A stretch of 64,000 bases of DNA, taken from NCBI GenBank assembly GCA_964592595.1, contig CAZQFH010000001.1, positions 72,004 through 136,003 of the forward strand. Reading direction: 5' to 3'. Of the stretch, positions 46,070 to 54,668 are shown piece after piece. The translations under genes were made by a program, and so were the position numbers. Position 1 is the stretch's first letter, and each line of letters opens with the position of its first letter. This DNA is from UBA5536 sp964592595. Its GTDB lineage: Bacteria > Bacteroidota > Bacteroidia > Bacteroidales > F082. A model generated the notes under the pieces. The model was not told the DNA's origin. It searched no databases and saw only the letters and a program-made list of their open reading frames with translations.

Positions 46070-48715
46070 ATGCGAAAATGGATTGTAATTGGTTTCTCCC
46101 TTGCTTTAGTTGCTTTCCGGCTACAATCATTTTCGCAAACGCTAATATCCGGTCAAATAACCGACACTTTAAACAATCCGCTCAGGGATATCAATGTGAT
46201 GGTTTATCCAAAGCATAGCGGTATTTTAAAAGCATACGCCATTACCGACCAATATGGTAGGTATGCGGTTGAGGTAAGTTTGGAAACCGACAGCCTCGAT
46301 CTGCTGCTGAGCTCGATTCACTTTAAACGCATTAAACTTACGATACCCAATCAAACCCAAAAAATTGATTTTGCCTTAAAACCCGATACCAAATTACTGG
46401 AAACCATTACAGTAAAGGCAAATCCTATCGACAAAAAAGGCGATACGATAAGCTATTTAATTGAGCAATTCAAAGGACGTGAAGACCAAACCATCGAAGA
46501 TGTGCTCAAGAAACTGCCAGGTATTGAAGTAGAAGAAAGCGGAAAAATACGCTATCAGGGCTTACCTATCAACAAATTTTATGTGGAAGGGCTGGATCTG
46601 ACAGATGGCCGTTATGCAATGATCAGCAGCAATTTGCCACACGAATCAGTATCAACGGTTGAAGTTTTCGAAAAACATCAGCCCATCCGCATACTCGAAG
46701 ATCGCGTATATTCGCAGCAAGCGGCCCTCAATATCAAACTGAAAAATAAAACCGCTTATACCGGAAGTGGCAAAGTTGGCTCAGGTTTTGATCCCTGGCT
46801 TTGGGATGTGAAATTTACTCCCATGCTTCTTAGCAACAAAATGCAGCTGCTGGCTTCGTATCAGTCCAACAATACCGGTGATGATGTTTCGAGGCAGATT
46901 GCCAGCCTTGCTCCTTTAAATAGAGCGGTTTTCCCTTTCCATCCTTCTGAAACGATAAGTCTGTTCGATTTGTCCGAATTAGAGCAATATGCCGGCCTGG
47001 ATACCAAAAGATACCTCGACAACCAGATTCATCTTTCCAACATAAACGTTTTAGTTCCGCTTAAAAAAGACTTGGAACTTCGCGCAACGGTTTTTTATGT
47101 AAATGATCTGCGCAGAAACCAAAGTTTTGAAGACAGAACCTACTATTTACCGGAAGACACCATTCGCCTTTTTCAGGATTATAAACGAAAACAGACCAAC
47201 AGCTACTGGCATGGCAGCTTTGATTTGAATCGCAATACAAGTAAAAATTATCTCAAAAACAAGACATCCTTCACCCTTCAAAAAGAAGACTATCACGATA
47301 GAATTTTAAGTGAAATTGATACGATAAATCAATATGCTACAACACCTTACAACAGTTTTTCGAATACTTTAAACTCCATTTTTAAGTCCGGAAAAAACCT
47401 GATAGAATTTCAATCCCTGATACAATATGATCAAGGCCCTCAGGAACTTTCTGTTGCACCCGGACCGTTTGAAACGATTATCAATAGCAACGCATTCTAC
47501 GATACGGCTTTTCAATCTGCCACGCTCCGGCGTTTTTATGCTGACCATTATGTGGGCAGCAATTATAAATGGAAGCATTGGGTTTTTTCAATTAGGTTTG
47601 GTTTTGCCGTTCGGCTGCAAACACTCCAATCCAAGTTGGAAATCAATAGTAATGGTGAACAGATGGAAGCAGGAGATTCTTTCCAAAACCAACTAGACGT
47701 ACGACAATATCAAATTTATACTATTCCGGCTTTACAATATAAATTCAAAAGACTTCGAATTTCTGTTGATTGGCCATTGAATATGCAACAGTTTACGATC
47801 CAGGATGCCCAATTCGATGCTTTAAAAAGCGTTTCAAAACTTTTACAGGCTCCCAAACTGAGCATGAACTATAATTTTGGAGGCTTCTGGGATGTGAATA
47901 CCTCCTGGTATTATTTGCAAAGGTTAAGCGATCCGGACAATTTCTATTTTGCTTATATGTTGAAGAATTATCGGGAAGTGAAAAAAACGGAGGCGTTTTT
48001 TCAGCAAACCAATCAACAGATTGCATCGGCATCTCTGTCTTATCGCAACGCCATAACAGCTTTTTTTAATACGCTTTCGTATGTTTTTGTTCAGCGACAA
48101 ATGAATCTGACTTACAGCACTCAACTGCAAGAAAACGGTTCATTGATCATAACAGCTCTCGAATTGCCAAACAAAACTCAAACCCACAATCTTCAATTCA
48201 GATCCAGCAAATATATCCACGCTTTAAGATCATCACTTAGTTTGAATACTTCTTTTATGCTAAACAATGGGAAAACCTTTGTAAATAACGAATCGTTTGA
48301 TGCAGTGACGATGCAATACAGCCTGATACCCGAAATATATTACCAGACTACAACCTGGCTGAACTTCAACTACAAAATTCATCACAATGTGATGAGCTCC
48401 TATATAAGCGGTGACTTGAGAAACCAAATTCGGATGAACCGGCATTATTTTTCGATCAATCTGTTCCCAAGTGATCGGCATATGTTGAATTTCAACCTTG
48501 AATATTTCAGGTTTGAAAATTCAGACTACAATTTTGTTGATATGATGTACCGTTATTCCTTTCCAAAGTCTCGTTTCAAACTGGAAGCACGTTGGAATAA
48601 CATCTTGAACAGCAACAATTTTCTTACGCAGTACAACTATCAATTTACGGTTTTAAGTACACTACAAAATCTACGCCCTTCACAGTTTCTGGTTAGTTTG
48701 AGGTTTTCTTTCTAA
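46070..48715 (+). CDS. TonB-dependent receptor-like outer-membrane protein with carboxypeptidase-regulatory N-terminal domain
   Basis: An 881-aa outer-membrane protein. It has a signal peptide (about 1-23), a CarboxypepD-regulatory-like beta domain (25-110, SGQITDTLNNPLRDINVMVYP), and a plug-like domain (about 125-220) with LPGIEVEESGKIRYQGLPINKFYVEGLDL. The beta-barrel follows to a C-terminal aromatic residue (SLRFSF). It is shorter than SusC proteins, no SusD-like partner is adjacent, and an obvious TonB box was not seen. It ends the GLPGLI operon, so it may import or secrete the product of this locus. Confidence 0.85.
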   Translation: MRKWIVIGFSLALVAFRLQSFSQTLISGQITDTLNNPLRDINVMVYPKHSGILKAYAITDQYGRYAVEVSLETDSLDLLLSSIHFKRIKLTIPNQTQKIDFALKPDTKLLETITVKANPIDKKGDTISYLIEQFKGREDQTIEDVLKKLPGIEVEESGKIRYQGLPINKFYVEGLDLTDGRYAMISSNLPHESVSTVEVFEKHQPIRILEDRVYSQQAALNIKLKNKTAYTGSGKVGSGFDPWLWDVKFTPMLLSNKMQLLASYQSNNTGDDVSRQIASLAPLNRAVFPFHPSETISLFDLSELEQYAGLDTKRYLDNQIHLSNINVLVPLKKDLELRATVFYVNDLRRNQSFEDRTYYLPEDTIRLFQDYKRKQTNSYWHGSFDLNRNTSKNYLKNKTSFTLQKEDYHDRILSEIDTINQYATTPYNSFSNTLNSIFKSGKNLIEFQSLIQYDQGPQELSVAPGPFETIINSNAFYDTAFQSATLRRFYADHYVGSNYKWKHWVFSIRFGFAVRLQTLQSKLEINSNGEQMEAGDSFQNQLDVRQYQIYTIPALQYKFKRLRISVDWPLNMQQFTIQDAQFDALKSVSKLLQAPKLSMNYNFGGFWDVNTSWYYLQRLSDPDNFYFAYMLKNYREVKKTEAFFQQTNQQIASASLSYRNAITAFFNTLSYVFVQRQMNLTYSTQLQENGSLIITALELPNKTQTHNLQFRSSKYIHALRSSLSLNTSFMLNNGKTFVNNESFDAVTMQYSLIPEIYYQTTTWLNFNYKIHHNVMSSYISGDLRNQIRMNRHYFSINLFPSDRHMLNFNLEYFRFENSDYNFVDMMYRYSFPKSRFKLEARWNNILNSNNFLTQYNYQFTVLSTLQNLRPSQFLVSLRFSF

Positions 48716-48787
48716 AAAATGGATCATAGTAATCTACTGAAATACAGTAACTAAAGAACTATCTATTAAAAAGAAGTAAAAATATTT

Positions 48788-48830
48788 TAGTACTAAGTAT
48801 TGCATAGTACTAAAAGACGTTTTATCTTTG
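48788..48830 (+). promoter_or_regulatory. padR promoter with two TAGTACTA operator half-sites
   Basis: TTG (48800-48802), 20 bases, then TATCTTTG (48823-48830) form a good Bacteroidota promoter. Two identical palindromes TAGTACTA (48788-48795 and 48805-48812), 17 bases apart, cover the -33 region. They are likely bound by the PadR protein itself. The -7 box ends only 4 bases before the ATG, so the message would be almost leaderless. Confidence 0.7.
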
Positions 48831-48834
48831 CCGC

Positions 48835-49167
48835 ATGAAAACCGAGAAAAATATTTCACAAATGCGCAAAGGGGTGCTCGAACTGTGCATCCTTTCGATC
48901 ATCGGCAAGCGACATGAGGTGTATGCTTCCGATATCCTGCGCGAGCTCAAGCAGGCGCGACTGATCGTGGTAGAGGGTACCTTGTATCCCCTGCTCACCA
49001 GGCTCAAAAACGACGAACTCCTAAGTTACCGCTGGGAAGAATCCAAATCGGGTCCGCCCCGCAAGTACTATCAGCTAACGGAGACTGGCCGCGAGCTCCT
49101 ACTTTCGCTTAAAACCGGATGGCACGAACTTGTTGCCGCCGTTGAACAGCTTATTAAAACATCATAG
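48835..49167 (+). CDS. PadR family transcriptional regulator
   Basis: A 110-aa winged-helix repressor. The PadR pattern is clear: RKGVLELCILSIIGKRHEVYASDIL, then LIVVEGTLYPLLTRLKNDELLSYRW and GPPRKYYQLTETG, with a C-terminal dimerisation helix. It belongs to the short subfamily. It is placed 22 bases before a PspC-domain membrane protein, a pairing typical of Bacteroidota and Firmicutes envelope-stress modules. It is probably autoregulated through the two TAGTACTA palindromes in its promoter. Confidence 0.92.
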   Translation: MKTEKNISQMRKGVLELCILSIIGKRHEVYASDILRELKQARLIVVEGTLYPLLTRLKNDELLSYRWEESKSGPPRKYYQLTETGRELLLSLKTGWHELVAAVEQLIKTS

Positions 49168-49189
49168 AAAACTAAAAACCTTTAACATA

Positions 49190-50773
49190 ATGAAAAAGAC
49201 ATTAACAATTAATCTGAGTGGCCTGATCTTCCATATTGACGAAGATGCTTATGAACTTTTGCAGGCCTATCTTGAAAAATTGAAACAGCATTTTTCGGGA
49301 ATCGAAGGGCAGGAAGAAATTGTTACCGACATCGAAACCCGCATGGCCGAACTGTTGCAGGAACGACTGGGCAGCGAAAAACAAGTGGTAAGCATCGCTG
49401 ATGCCGAATTTGTGATTGATCAGCTTGGACAACCTTTTGAGATGGATGATGAAAATACAACAAACAAAACTGCCGGACAAACATTTCACAGGACATCCCG
49501 TCGCCTTTTCCGCGATCCTGATCACAGCAAGATTGCCGGCGTGGCAGCCGGTCTGGCAGCCTGGGCAGGCATTGATGTGGTGTGGGTAAGGCTTATTTTT
49601 ATCTTGTCGTTATTTGCTTCCGGTGCAGGTTTGCTTATTTATATTGTACTCTGGATTGTTTTGCCGGAGGCCATCACCCATGCCGAAAAACTGGAAATGC
49701 GTGGCGACCCTGTTAACATTTCCAATATTGAAAAGTCGGTGCGTAAAGAAATGAATGAGGTATCCGAAAGGATTGGTAAAGCCGCCAAAGATGCTACTGA
49801 GACAATCAGAAATAAAGCGCCTCAAAGTCGCAGTGCAATTGACCGTTTTTTTGGAGCAATGGGTAGTGTTATAGCTGCACTTTTTAAGGTTGTCGGAGTG
49901 TTAATTGGTGTGTTTTTGATTTTTTTAGGATTGAGTTTGATCACCGGTTTTTTTGCAAGTCTTGTAGGTCTTGAGACCATGGGCTCGTTTTTTGAGTCAG
50001 AGGGTTTTAGCCTGTCACCAATTTTGCTGGGTGACTTGTTTTTCGGCCGCGAATCACTTGCCAGTCTGGCGGCTCTCAGTATTGGTTTGATCTTGTTTAT
50101 TCCTTTGATGCTGATTGTTTATGCTGGTCTGAAACTGGTGTCGGCAGGTCGTTTTCGTGTTGCAAATTTCACGCTTATCAGTGTAACAGTTTGGTTTGCT
50201 TCATGGATTGTAGCCCTTGGACTGGGAATTGGCACTGCATTTGATTTTCGACACGAATCAAGAGAGGAGTTTAGTGTTGATCAAGCTGACCCATCTGCTC
50301 AATCGCTTGTGATTACGACTGATTTTACTCAATTGAATACCTTTAACAAAGAATTTCTGATGGTGGATGATGAGCTGCTTTTGTTTTATGATCAGGATAG
50401 GGGAGAAGTATTAACATTTCCACAACTTCATTTTAAGCAGTCGAAAGATTCATTGGTGCATATCAGGTTGAGGACTACTGCACGAGGAGGAAATCTGGCC
50501 GAAGCCGAACAGCGCCGCATGAATATCAAATATGAGCCCGAGCTTACGGATTCGAGCTTGCATCTACCTATGCTTTACCGTTTTCCGGAAGAGGATTTAT
50601 TAAGGGTGCAGGAATTAACCGTTTACGTGGAAATTCCTGAAGGACGGAAGCTAACCTTCGATGACAAACTATATCATGAAGACCTTCCCTATAATCGCAA
50701 TTATCGTTATTTTAAGCGCTACGTAGGAAAAAGCTGGATGATGACAAAACAGGGTTTAACCGAGGTGAAATAA
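49190..50773 (+). CDS. PspC-domain membrane protein
   Basis: A 527-aa inner-membrane protein. The start at 49190 gives MKKTLTINLSGLIFHIDEDAYELL, the conserved N-terminal domain of this group; an upstream in-frame ATG lies inside padR. The PspC domain is at about 100-165 (RRLFRDPDHSKIAGVAAGLAAW followed by a membrane helix), with three or more further helices to about 360. The C-terminal part is soluble and probably periplasmic. It is cotranscribed with padR. The role is presumably a response to membrane stress. Confidence 0.88.
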   Translation: MKKTLTINLSGLIFHIDEDAYELLQAYLEKLKQHFSGIEGQEEIVTDIETRMAELLQERLGSEKQVVSIADAEFVIDQLGQPFEMDDENTTNKTAGQTFHRTSRRLFRDPDHSKIAGVAAGLAAWAGIDVVWVRLIFILSLFASGAGLLIYIVLWIVLPEAITHAEKLEMRGDPVNISNIEKSVRKEMNEVSERIGKAAKDATETIRNKAPQSRSAIDRFFGAMGSVIAALFKVVGVLIGVFLIFLGLSLITGFFASLVGLETMGSFFESEGFSLSPILLGDLFFGRESLASLAALSIGLILFIPLMLIVYAGLKLVSAGRFRVANFTLISVTVWFASWIVALGLGIGTAFDFRHESREEFSVDQADPSAQSLVITTDFTQLNTFNKEFLMVDDELLLFYDQDRGEVLTFPQLHFKQSKDSLVHIRLRTTARGGNLAEAEQRRMNIKYEPELTDSSLHLPMLYRFPEEDLLRVQELTVYVEIPEGRKLTFDDKLYHEDLPYNRNYRYFKRYVGKSWMMTKQGLTEVK

Positions 50774-50779
50774 GATTTG

Positions 50780-50787
50780 TATCTTTG
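50780..50787 (+). promoter_or_regulatory. -7 box of the GNAT-nitrilase gene
   Basis: TATCTTTG matches TAnnTTTG, 29 bases before the ATG. The -33 region at 20-base spacing reads only TTT, so support is partial. Confidence 0.4.
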
Positions 50788-50816
50788 CACAAGATCGAAT
50801 ATTTCACTCAAATTTT

Positions 50817-52358
50817 ATGGATAAGAACCTGAAGATAGAAATTCGCAATTTACGTATAGAAGATTATCGTGATTTAAAAAGTTCAATGATAGAGGCTTAT
50901 GCCGATTGGGAGGATTCTCATTGGACAGAAGAACATATAAGCAAACTGCTCGAAATCTTCCCCAAGGGACAAATTGGAGCTTTCGTAAATGGAAAAGTGG
51001 CTGGTAGTGCGCTTTCGTTGATTGTGGACTACAGTAAGTATGGTGACGATCATACTTACGAGCAAATTACTGCAAATACTACATTTACAACCCACGACAA
51101 AGATGGTGATGTATTATACGGCATAGACGTTTTCGTTCATCCAAACTATCGCAATCTCAGGCTTGGCAGGCGCTTGTATGATGCACGCAAGGAGCTTTGC
51201 GAGCAGCTGAATCTGCGGGCTATCATCGCCGGCGGGCGCATCCCTAATTACAGTAAAGTTTCGGATCTAATAAGCCCGAAGGAATATCTTGACAAGGTGA
51301 AACGCCGCGAGCTTTATGATCCAACGTTGAGTTTTCAGCTGGCCAATGATTTTCATGTAAAGAAGATTCTCAAAGGCTATATGTCGGGCGATCAGTCGTC
51401 GCTTGAATTTGCAACACTACTCGAATGGCTCAATATTTATTATGAAGATAAAAAATCGCTCATCAAAGCGCCTAAACCCATCGTAAGGCTTGGCTTGGTG
51501 CAATGGCAGATGCGGCAATTTGTAAATATTGAAAGCCTTTTTGAGCAAATGGAATTTTTTGTTGATGCTGTGAGCGATTATCAGAGCAATTTCGCACTTT
51601 TCCCGGAGCTGTTCAATGCCCCGCTGATGGCGGCCTACAATCATTTGTCGGAAGCCGAAGCCATGCGCAAGCTCGCTGAATATACCGAGCCGCTGCATCA
51701 ACGTTTTATGGAGTTTGCAGTGAGTTATAATATCAATATCATTACGGGCAGCATGCCCTTGGTGGAGAACGACAAACTGTATAATGTTGGTTTTTTATGC
51801 CGGCGCGATGGCACCTGGGAGCGTTATGAAAAGCTTCATATTACGCCTACTGAGTCTTCGGCCTGGGGTATGCAGGGAGGCGATCAGGTAAAAGTTTTTG
51901 ATACCGACAGCGGCAAAATTGGCGTATTAATTTGTTATGATGTTGAATTTCCGGAATTATCCAGGTTGCTTGCTGATCAGGGCATGCAGTTGCTTTTTGT
52001 GCCTTTTTTAACGGATACTCAAAACGGTTATATCCGTGTGCGAAACTGTGCCATGGCGCGAGCCATCGAAAATGAGTGTTATGTTGCTATTGCTGGCAGT
52101 GTTGGCAACCTTCCTAAAGTGAATAATATGGATATTCAGTTTGCACAGTCGGCGGTGTTTACTCCCTCTGATTTTGCTTTTCCAACAAATGGAATCAAAG
52201 CAGAAGCCACACCCAATAGCGAAATGACTTTAATTGTGGATATTGATCTGGATTTGCTCAAGGAGTTGCATAGCTTTGGATCGGTGAGGAATTTAACCGA
52301 CAGACGACATGATTTATATGAGTTGAAGAATATTAAAAATCCTGAGAATGAGCGCTAA
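50817..52358 (+). CDS. GNAT acetyltransferase fused to carbon-nitrogen hydrolase (nitrilase superfamily)
   Basis: A 513-aa bifunctional cytoplasmic protein. The N-terminal GNAT domain (about 5-190) shows VFVHPNYRNLRLGRRLYDARKE, the acetyl-CoA site. The C-terminal nitrilase domain (about 222-505) has the catalytic Glu264 (LFPELF), Lys339 (YEKLHIT) and Cys373 (ICYDVEFPE). The same fusion is known in Bacillus YhcX-type proteins. Substrates are unknown; an amide released or acetylated in turn is a reasonable guess. It has its own promoter box and converges with the deoxynucleoside kinase. Confidence 0.92.
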   Translation: MDKNLKIEIRNLRIEDYRDLKSSMIEAYADWEDSHWTEEHISKLLEIFPKGQIGAFVNGKVAGSALSLIVDYSKYGDDHTYEQITANTTFTTHDKDGDVLYGIDVFVHPNYRNLRLGRRLYDARKELCEQLNLRAIIAGGRIPNYSKVSDLISPKEYLDKVKRRELYDPTLSFQLANDFHVKKILKGYMSGDQSSLEFATLLEWLNIYYEDKKSLIKAPKPIVRLGLVQWQMRQFVNIESLFEQMEFFVDAVSDYQSNFALFPELFNAPLMAAYNHLSEAEAMRKLAEYTEPLHQRFMEFAVSYNINIITGSMPLVENDKLYNVGFLCRRDGTWERYEKLHITPTESSAWGMQGGDQVKVFDTDSGKIGVLICYDVEFPELSRLLADQGMQLLFVPFLTDTQNGYIRVRNCAMARAIENECYVAIAGSVGNLPKVNNMDIQFAQSAVFTPSDFAFPTNGIKAEATPNSEMTLIVDIDLDLLKELHSFGSVRNLTDRRHDLYELKNIKNPENER

Positions 52359-52377
52359 ATCATTATTGATCAAATAA

Positions 52378-53010
52378 TTAAAAAGTAAACCTGTGAATGC
52401 CGGTTGGGTGATCAGTATTGATGATTTCGAGAATCTGTTCGTAATCCTTTTCTGAATGTACAAAATCCAGTTCGTTGGTATCCAAGATTAAAATGCGCAT
52501 ATCTGGTTGTTGCCGGATGTAATCGAAATAGCCGGCCTGAATTTTTTCGAGGTATTCGTTTTTTATTTGCTGTTCATAAGAACGTCCGCGCAGGCGGATA
52601 TTATGTTGTAGGCGATCAACATCGAGATAGAGATAGACGAAAAGATCCGGTTTAGGCAGGCTTACGCTGATAAAATTAAAAAAACGCGTAAACAGAGCCA
52701 GTTCGTCTTTTGGTAAGGTGTTTTGTGCAAAGATGAGTGATTTCGGAAAGAAATAATCAGCAATAATAAAATCACTGAATAAATCGGGACTGCTTAGCTG
52801 CTCCTTTAATTGTTGAAAGCGCGAGGCCATAAAGGACATCTCCAGCGGAAAGGCATACTTTTCCTGATCTTCGTAAAACTTAGGCAAAAAGGCATTGTCT
52901 TCAAATTGCTCTAAAATCAGTTTGCCATTGTGTTGCCCGGCAATGCGATTTGCCAGGGAGGTTTTTCCTGCTCCAATAGTGCCTTCGATGGTGATAAAAT
53001 TGTAACGCAT
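52378..53010 (-). CDS. deoxynucleoside kinase
   Basis: A 210-aa kinase phosphorylating deoxyadenosine/deoxyguanosine-type nucleosides for DNA salvage. The P-loop is GTIGAGKTS at 10-18, preceded by the ITIEG strand. Other family features are the FMASRFQQL region, the LYLDVD strand (DLFVYLYLDVD) and the lid arginines in LRGRSYEQQI. The length fits the dCK/dGK family common in Bacteroidota. It is followed by folK, 28 bases further upstream on the same strand, so the genes are probably cotranscribed. Base specificity cannot be read. Confidence 0.9.
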   Translation of the reverse strand: MRYNFITIEGTIGAGKTSLANRIAGQHNGKLILEQFEDNAFLPKFYEDQEKYAFPLEMSFMASRFQQLKEQLSSPDLFSDFIIADYFFPKSLIFAQNTLPKDELALFTRFFNFISVSLPKPDLFVYLYLDVDRLQHNIRLRGRSYEQQIKNEYLEKIQAGYFDYIRQQPDMRILILDTNELDFVHSEKDYEQILEIINTDHPTGIHRFTF

Positions 53011-53038
53011 TTCGGCGGCAAAGGTACAGGGTTTTTGC

Positions 53039-53542
53039 CTAAATCTGATCAGGAATTAGCCTTCGTACTACCGAATTATCTTCGAGTTGTGCCAGCAGTT
53101 GCTGTTGTGTTTTTTTTAGGATTGGATGCTCAAAATCGGCTGCTATCTCATTCAGCGGCAATAACGTAAACCGACGCAAGTGTAATCTTGGATGAGGAAT
53201 TTCGAGGTCTGGTGTTCGCAGAATTTGTTGGCCAAAATACAAAACATCAAGGTCGATAAAACGTGAGCTGTATTGCTGATGGGTTCTGGTTCTGCCCATT
53301 TGTTTTTCGATCAAAAGCAGGCTGGTAAGTAATTCTCTGGGGTTTAACTCACTTTCGATCCGGATAACCTGATTAAGAAACCAGTCATCGGAGTCGAAAC
53401 CCCAAGGCGCTGTTTCGTACAGTGACGATCTTTGTAAAATTTTACCACAATTTTGAGCAATTTCCGAAACGGCTTTACGGAGTAAAATTTCGCGCTCACC
53501 CATATTGGAGCCCAGCAGCAAATAAATTTGATTTTCAATCAT
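53039..53542 (-). CDS. folK: 2-amino-4-hydroxy-6-hydroxymethyldihydropteridine diphosphokinase
   Basis: Transfers pyrophosphate from ATP to the pterin precursor of folate. The 167-aa protein begins IYLLLGSNMGEREI. It contains the pterin/ATP-binding signature GRTRTHQQYSSRFIDLDVLYFG and the PHPRLHLRRFTLLPLNEIA segment near the C terminus. The ATG shares one base with the stop of the upstream glucosaminidase gene (TAATG), indicating coupling. The deoxynucleoside kinase gene follows on the same strand. Confidence 0.95.
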   Translation of the reverse strand: MIENQIYLLLGSNMGEREILLRKAVSEIAQNCGKILQRSSLYETAPWGFDSDDWFLNQVIRIESELNPRELLTSLLLIEKQMGRTRTHQQYSSRFIDLDVLYFGQQILRTPDLEIPHPRLHLRRFTLLPLNEIAADFEHPILKKTQQQLLAQLEDNSVVRRLIPDQI

Positions 53543-54297
53543 TAAAATCCTGTATTGGATTTGTTATCAACTACTTGCGCATAACTCCCCGAATAAAGCC
53601 TGTGCAGAATCGATTTTAACTTGTGATGGTAATGTGGATCGACAGCCCATTTCCCGGTGAGTTGTTCGTAACTTTTAACCGTACCGCGTTTTACATAATC
53701 AAAGCGACTGTCAACAAGATCATTACTCAGTTTTTCGGTTGACGCATAAGCTTTTAAATGCTGAATATGCGCCCTAACACCTTCTTGTGGATGCGAAAAG
53801 CTAAGACCTGCAACACCATTTCCGGTTGCTCCCAAACCGCAATAATTATGCTGGTCTTTAGTTACATCGCCACCAAATTTTAAAAATCCTGTTTCGAGGC
53901 ACATCTGACTAAAAGCAATATCGTGGTTGATGCCTTCGTCCGCAGCTTCAGCAATATAAAGTGAAACAAGTTCATCCGCCTCTTTCAAACTGAGCATGGT
54001 ATTGTGAAGCCACAAAAAACTCATTAGTCTTTCCTTAGTTAGCAATCCTTTTCCCTGTATTAACTCATCGAATTGAAGCTCTGAAAAATCAACGATAAAT
54101 CCATCTGCTGCTTTGGTTTGTTTGTAATTTGGTCTGATGCCGGAAAAATAGGCGTTTTCTGTCTTCTCATAGCTTGTTTCCATCGAAAGAATACCGCCTG
54201 ATCTTTTGGTTTCAGCCAGATTAGCACTCCCTGTGCCAAGGTTGATGATAGTCAACAAAAGTATTAACAACAGGTTTTTAGTCGTCGAAAAGCGCAT
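53542..54297 (-). CDS. secreted glucosaminidase (GH73-like peptidoglycan hydrolase)
   Basis: A 251-aa exported cell-wall hydrolase. I use the ATG at 54297; an in-frame TTG five codons earlier is less likely. The signal peptide is followed by a linker and the glucosaminidase domain (about 100-245), with the likely catalytic Glu in QMCLETGFL and a conserved QHNYCGLGATG, then HPQEGVRAHIQHLKAY. It has no peptidoglycan-binding repeat, so it depends on the domain alone. It overlaps folK by one base, an unusual partner. Confidence 0.88.
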   Translation of the reverse strand: MRFSTTKNLLLILLLTIINLGTGSANLAETKRSGGILSMETSYEKTENAYFSGIRPNYKQTKAADGFIVDFSELQFDELIQGKGLLTKERLMSFLWLHNTMLSLKEADELVSLYIAEAADEGINHDIAFSQMCLETGFLKFGGDVTKDQHNYCGLGATGNGVAGLSFSHPQEGVRAHIQHLKAYASTEKLSNDLVDSRFDYVKRGTVKSYEQLTGKWAVDPHYHHKLKSILHRLYSGSYAQVVDNKSNTGF

Positions 54298-54668
54298 GCT
54301 ATCCTTATGCAATTAAAAGGTTAAATTCTATTTAGGATATGAAGTACAACAAAGATCAAGTTAAGATTTGAATATAAAATAGCCGGCTCGTTTTATTTTT
54401 TCACATAAATTTGTTGATAAATGGTTCTTGAAGATTGAAGGCAGTAACATTTAGAAAGTTAGGTTGTTACTTTAATGAAATTGCTGACTTTTTTACTGAC
54501 CGTTTTCGAACAATTTAGCGTTTTAATTGTGCTTAAACGGTCACTTTTAATCAATAAAAGAGTTATTACTTATGTGCTTAATAACTTTAATAACAATTAA
54601 ATATAAATATTTGCATGATTTATGTTAATTAAAGCAATCATCCATTACACACATTAATATCAACAACT
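54298..54668. other. divergent intergenic region, nothing definite
   Basis: About 370 AT-rich bases between the glucosaminidase (minus) and sppA (plus). It contains several short direct and inverted AT repeats, for example around 54560-54600. There is no coding potential and no box that fits the promoter consensus with correct spacing. Confidence 0.4.
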
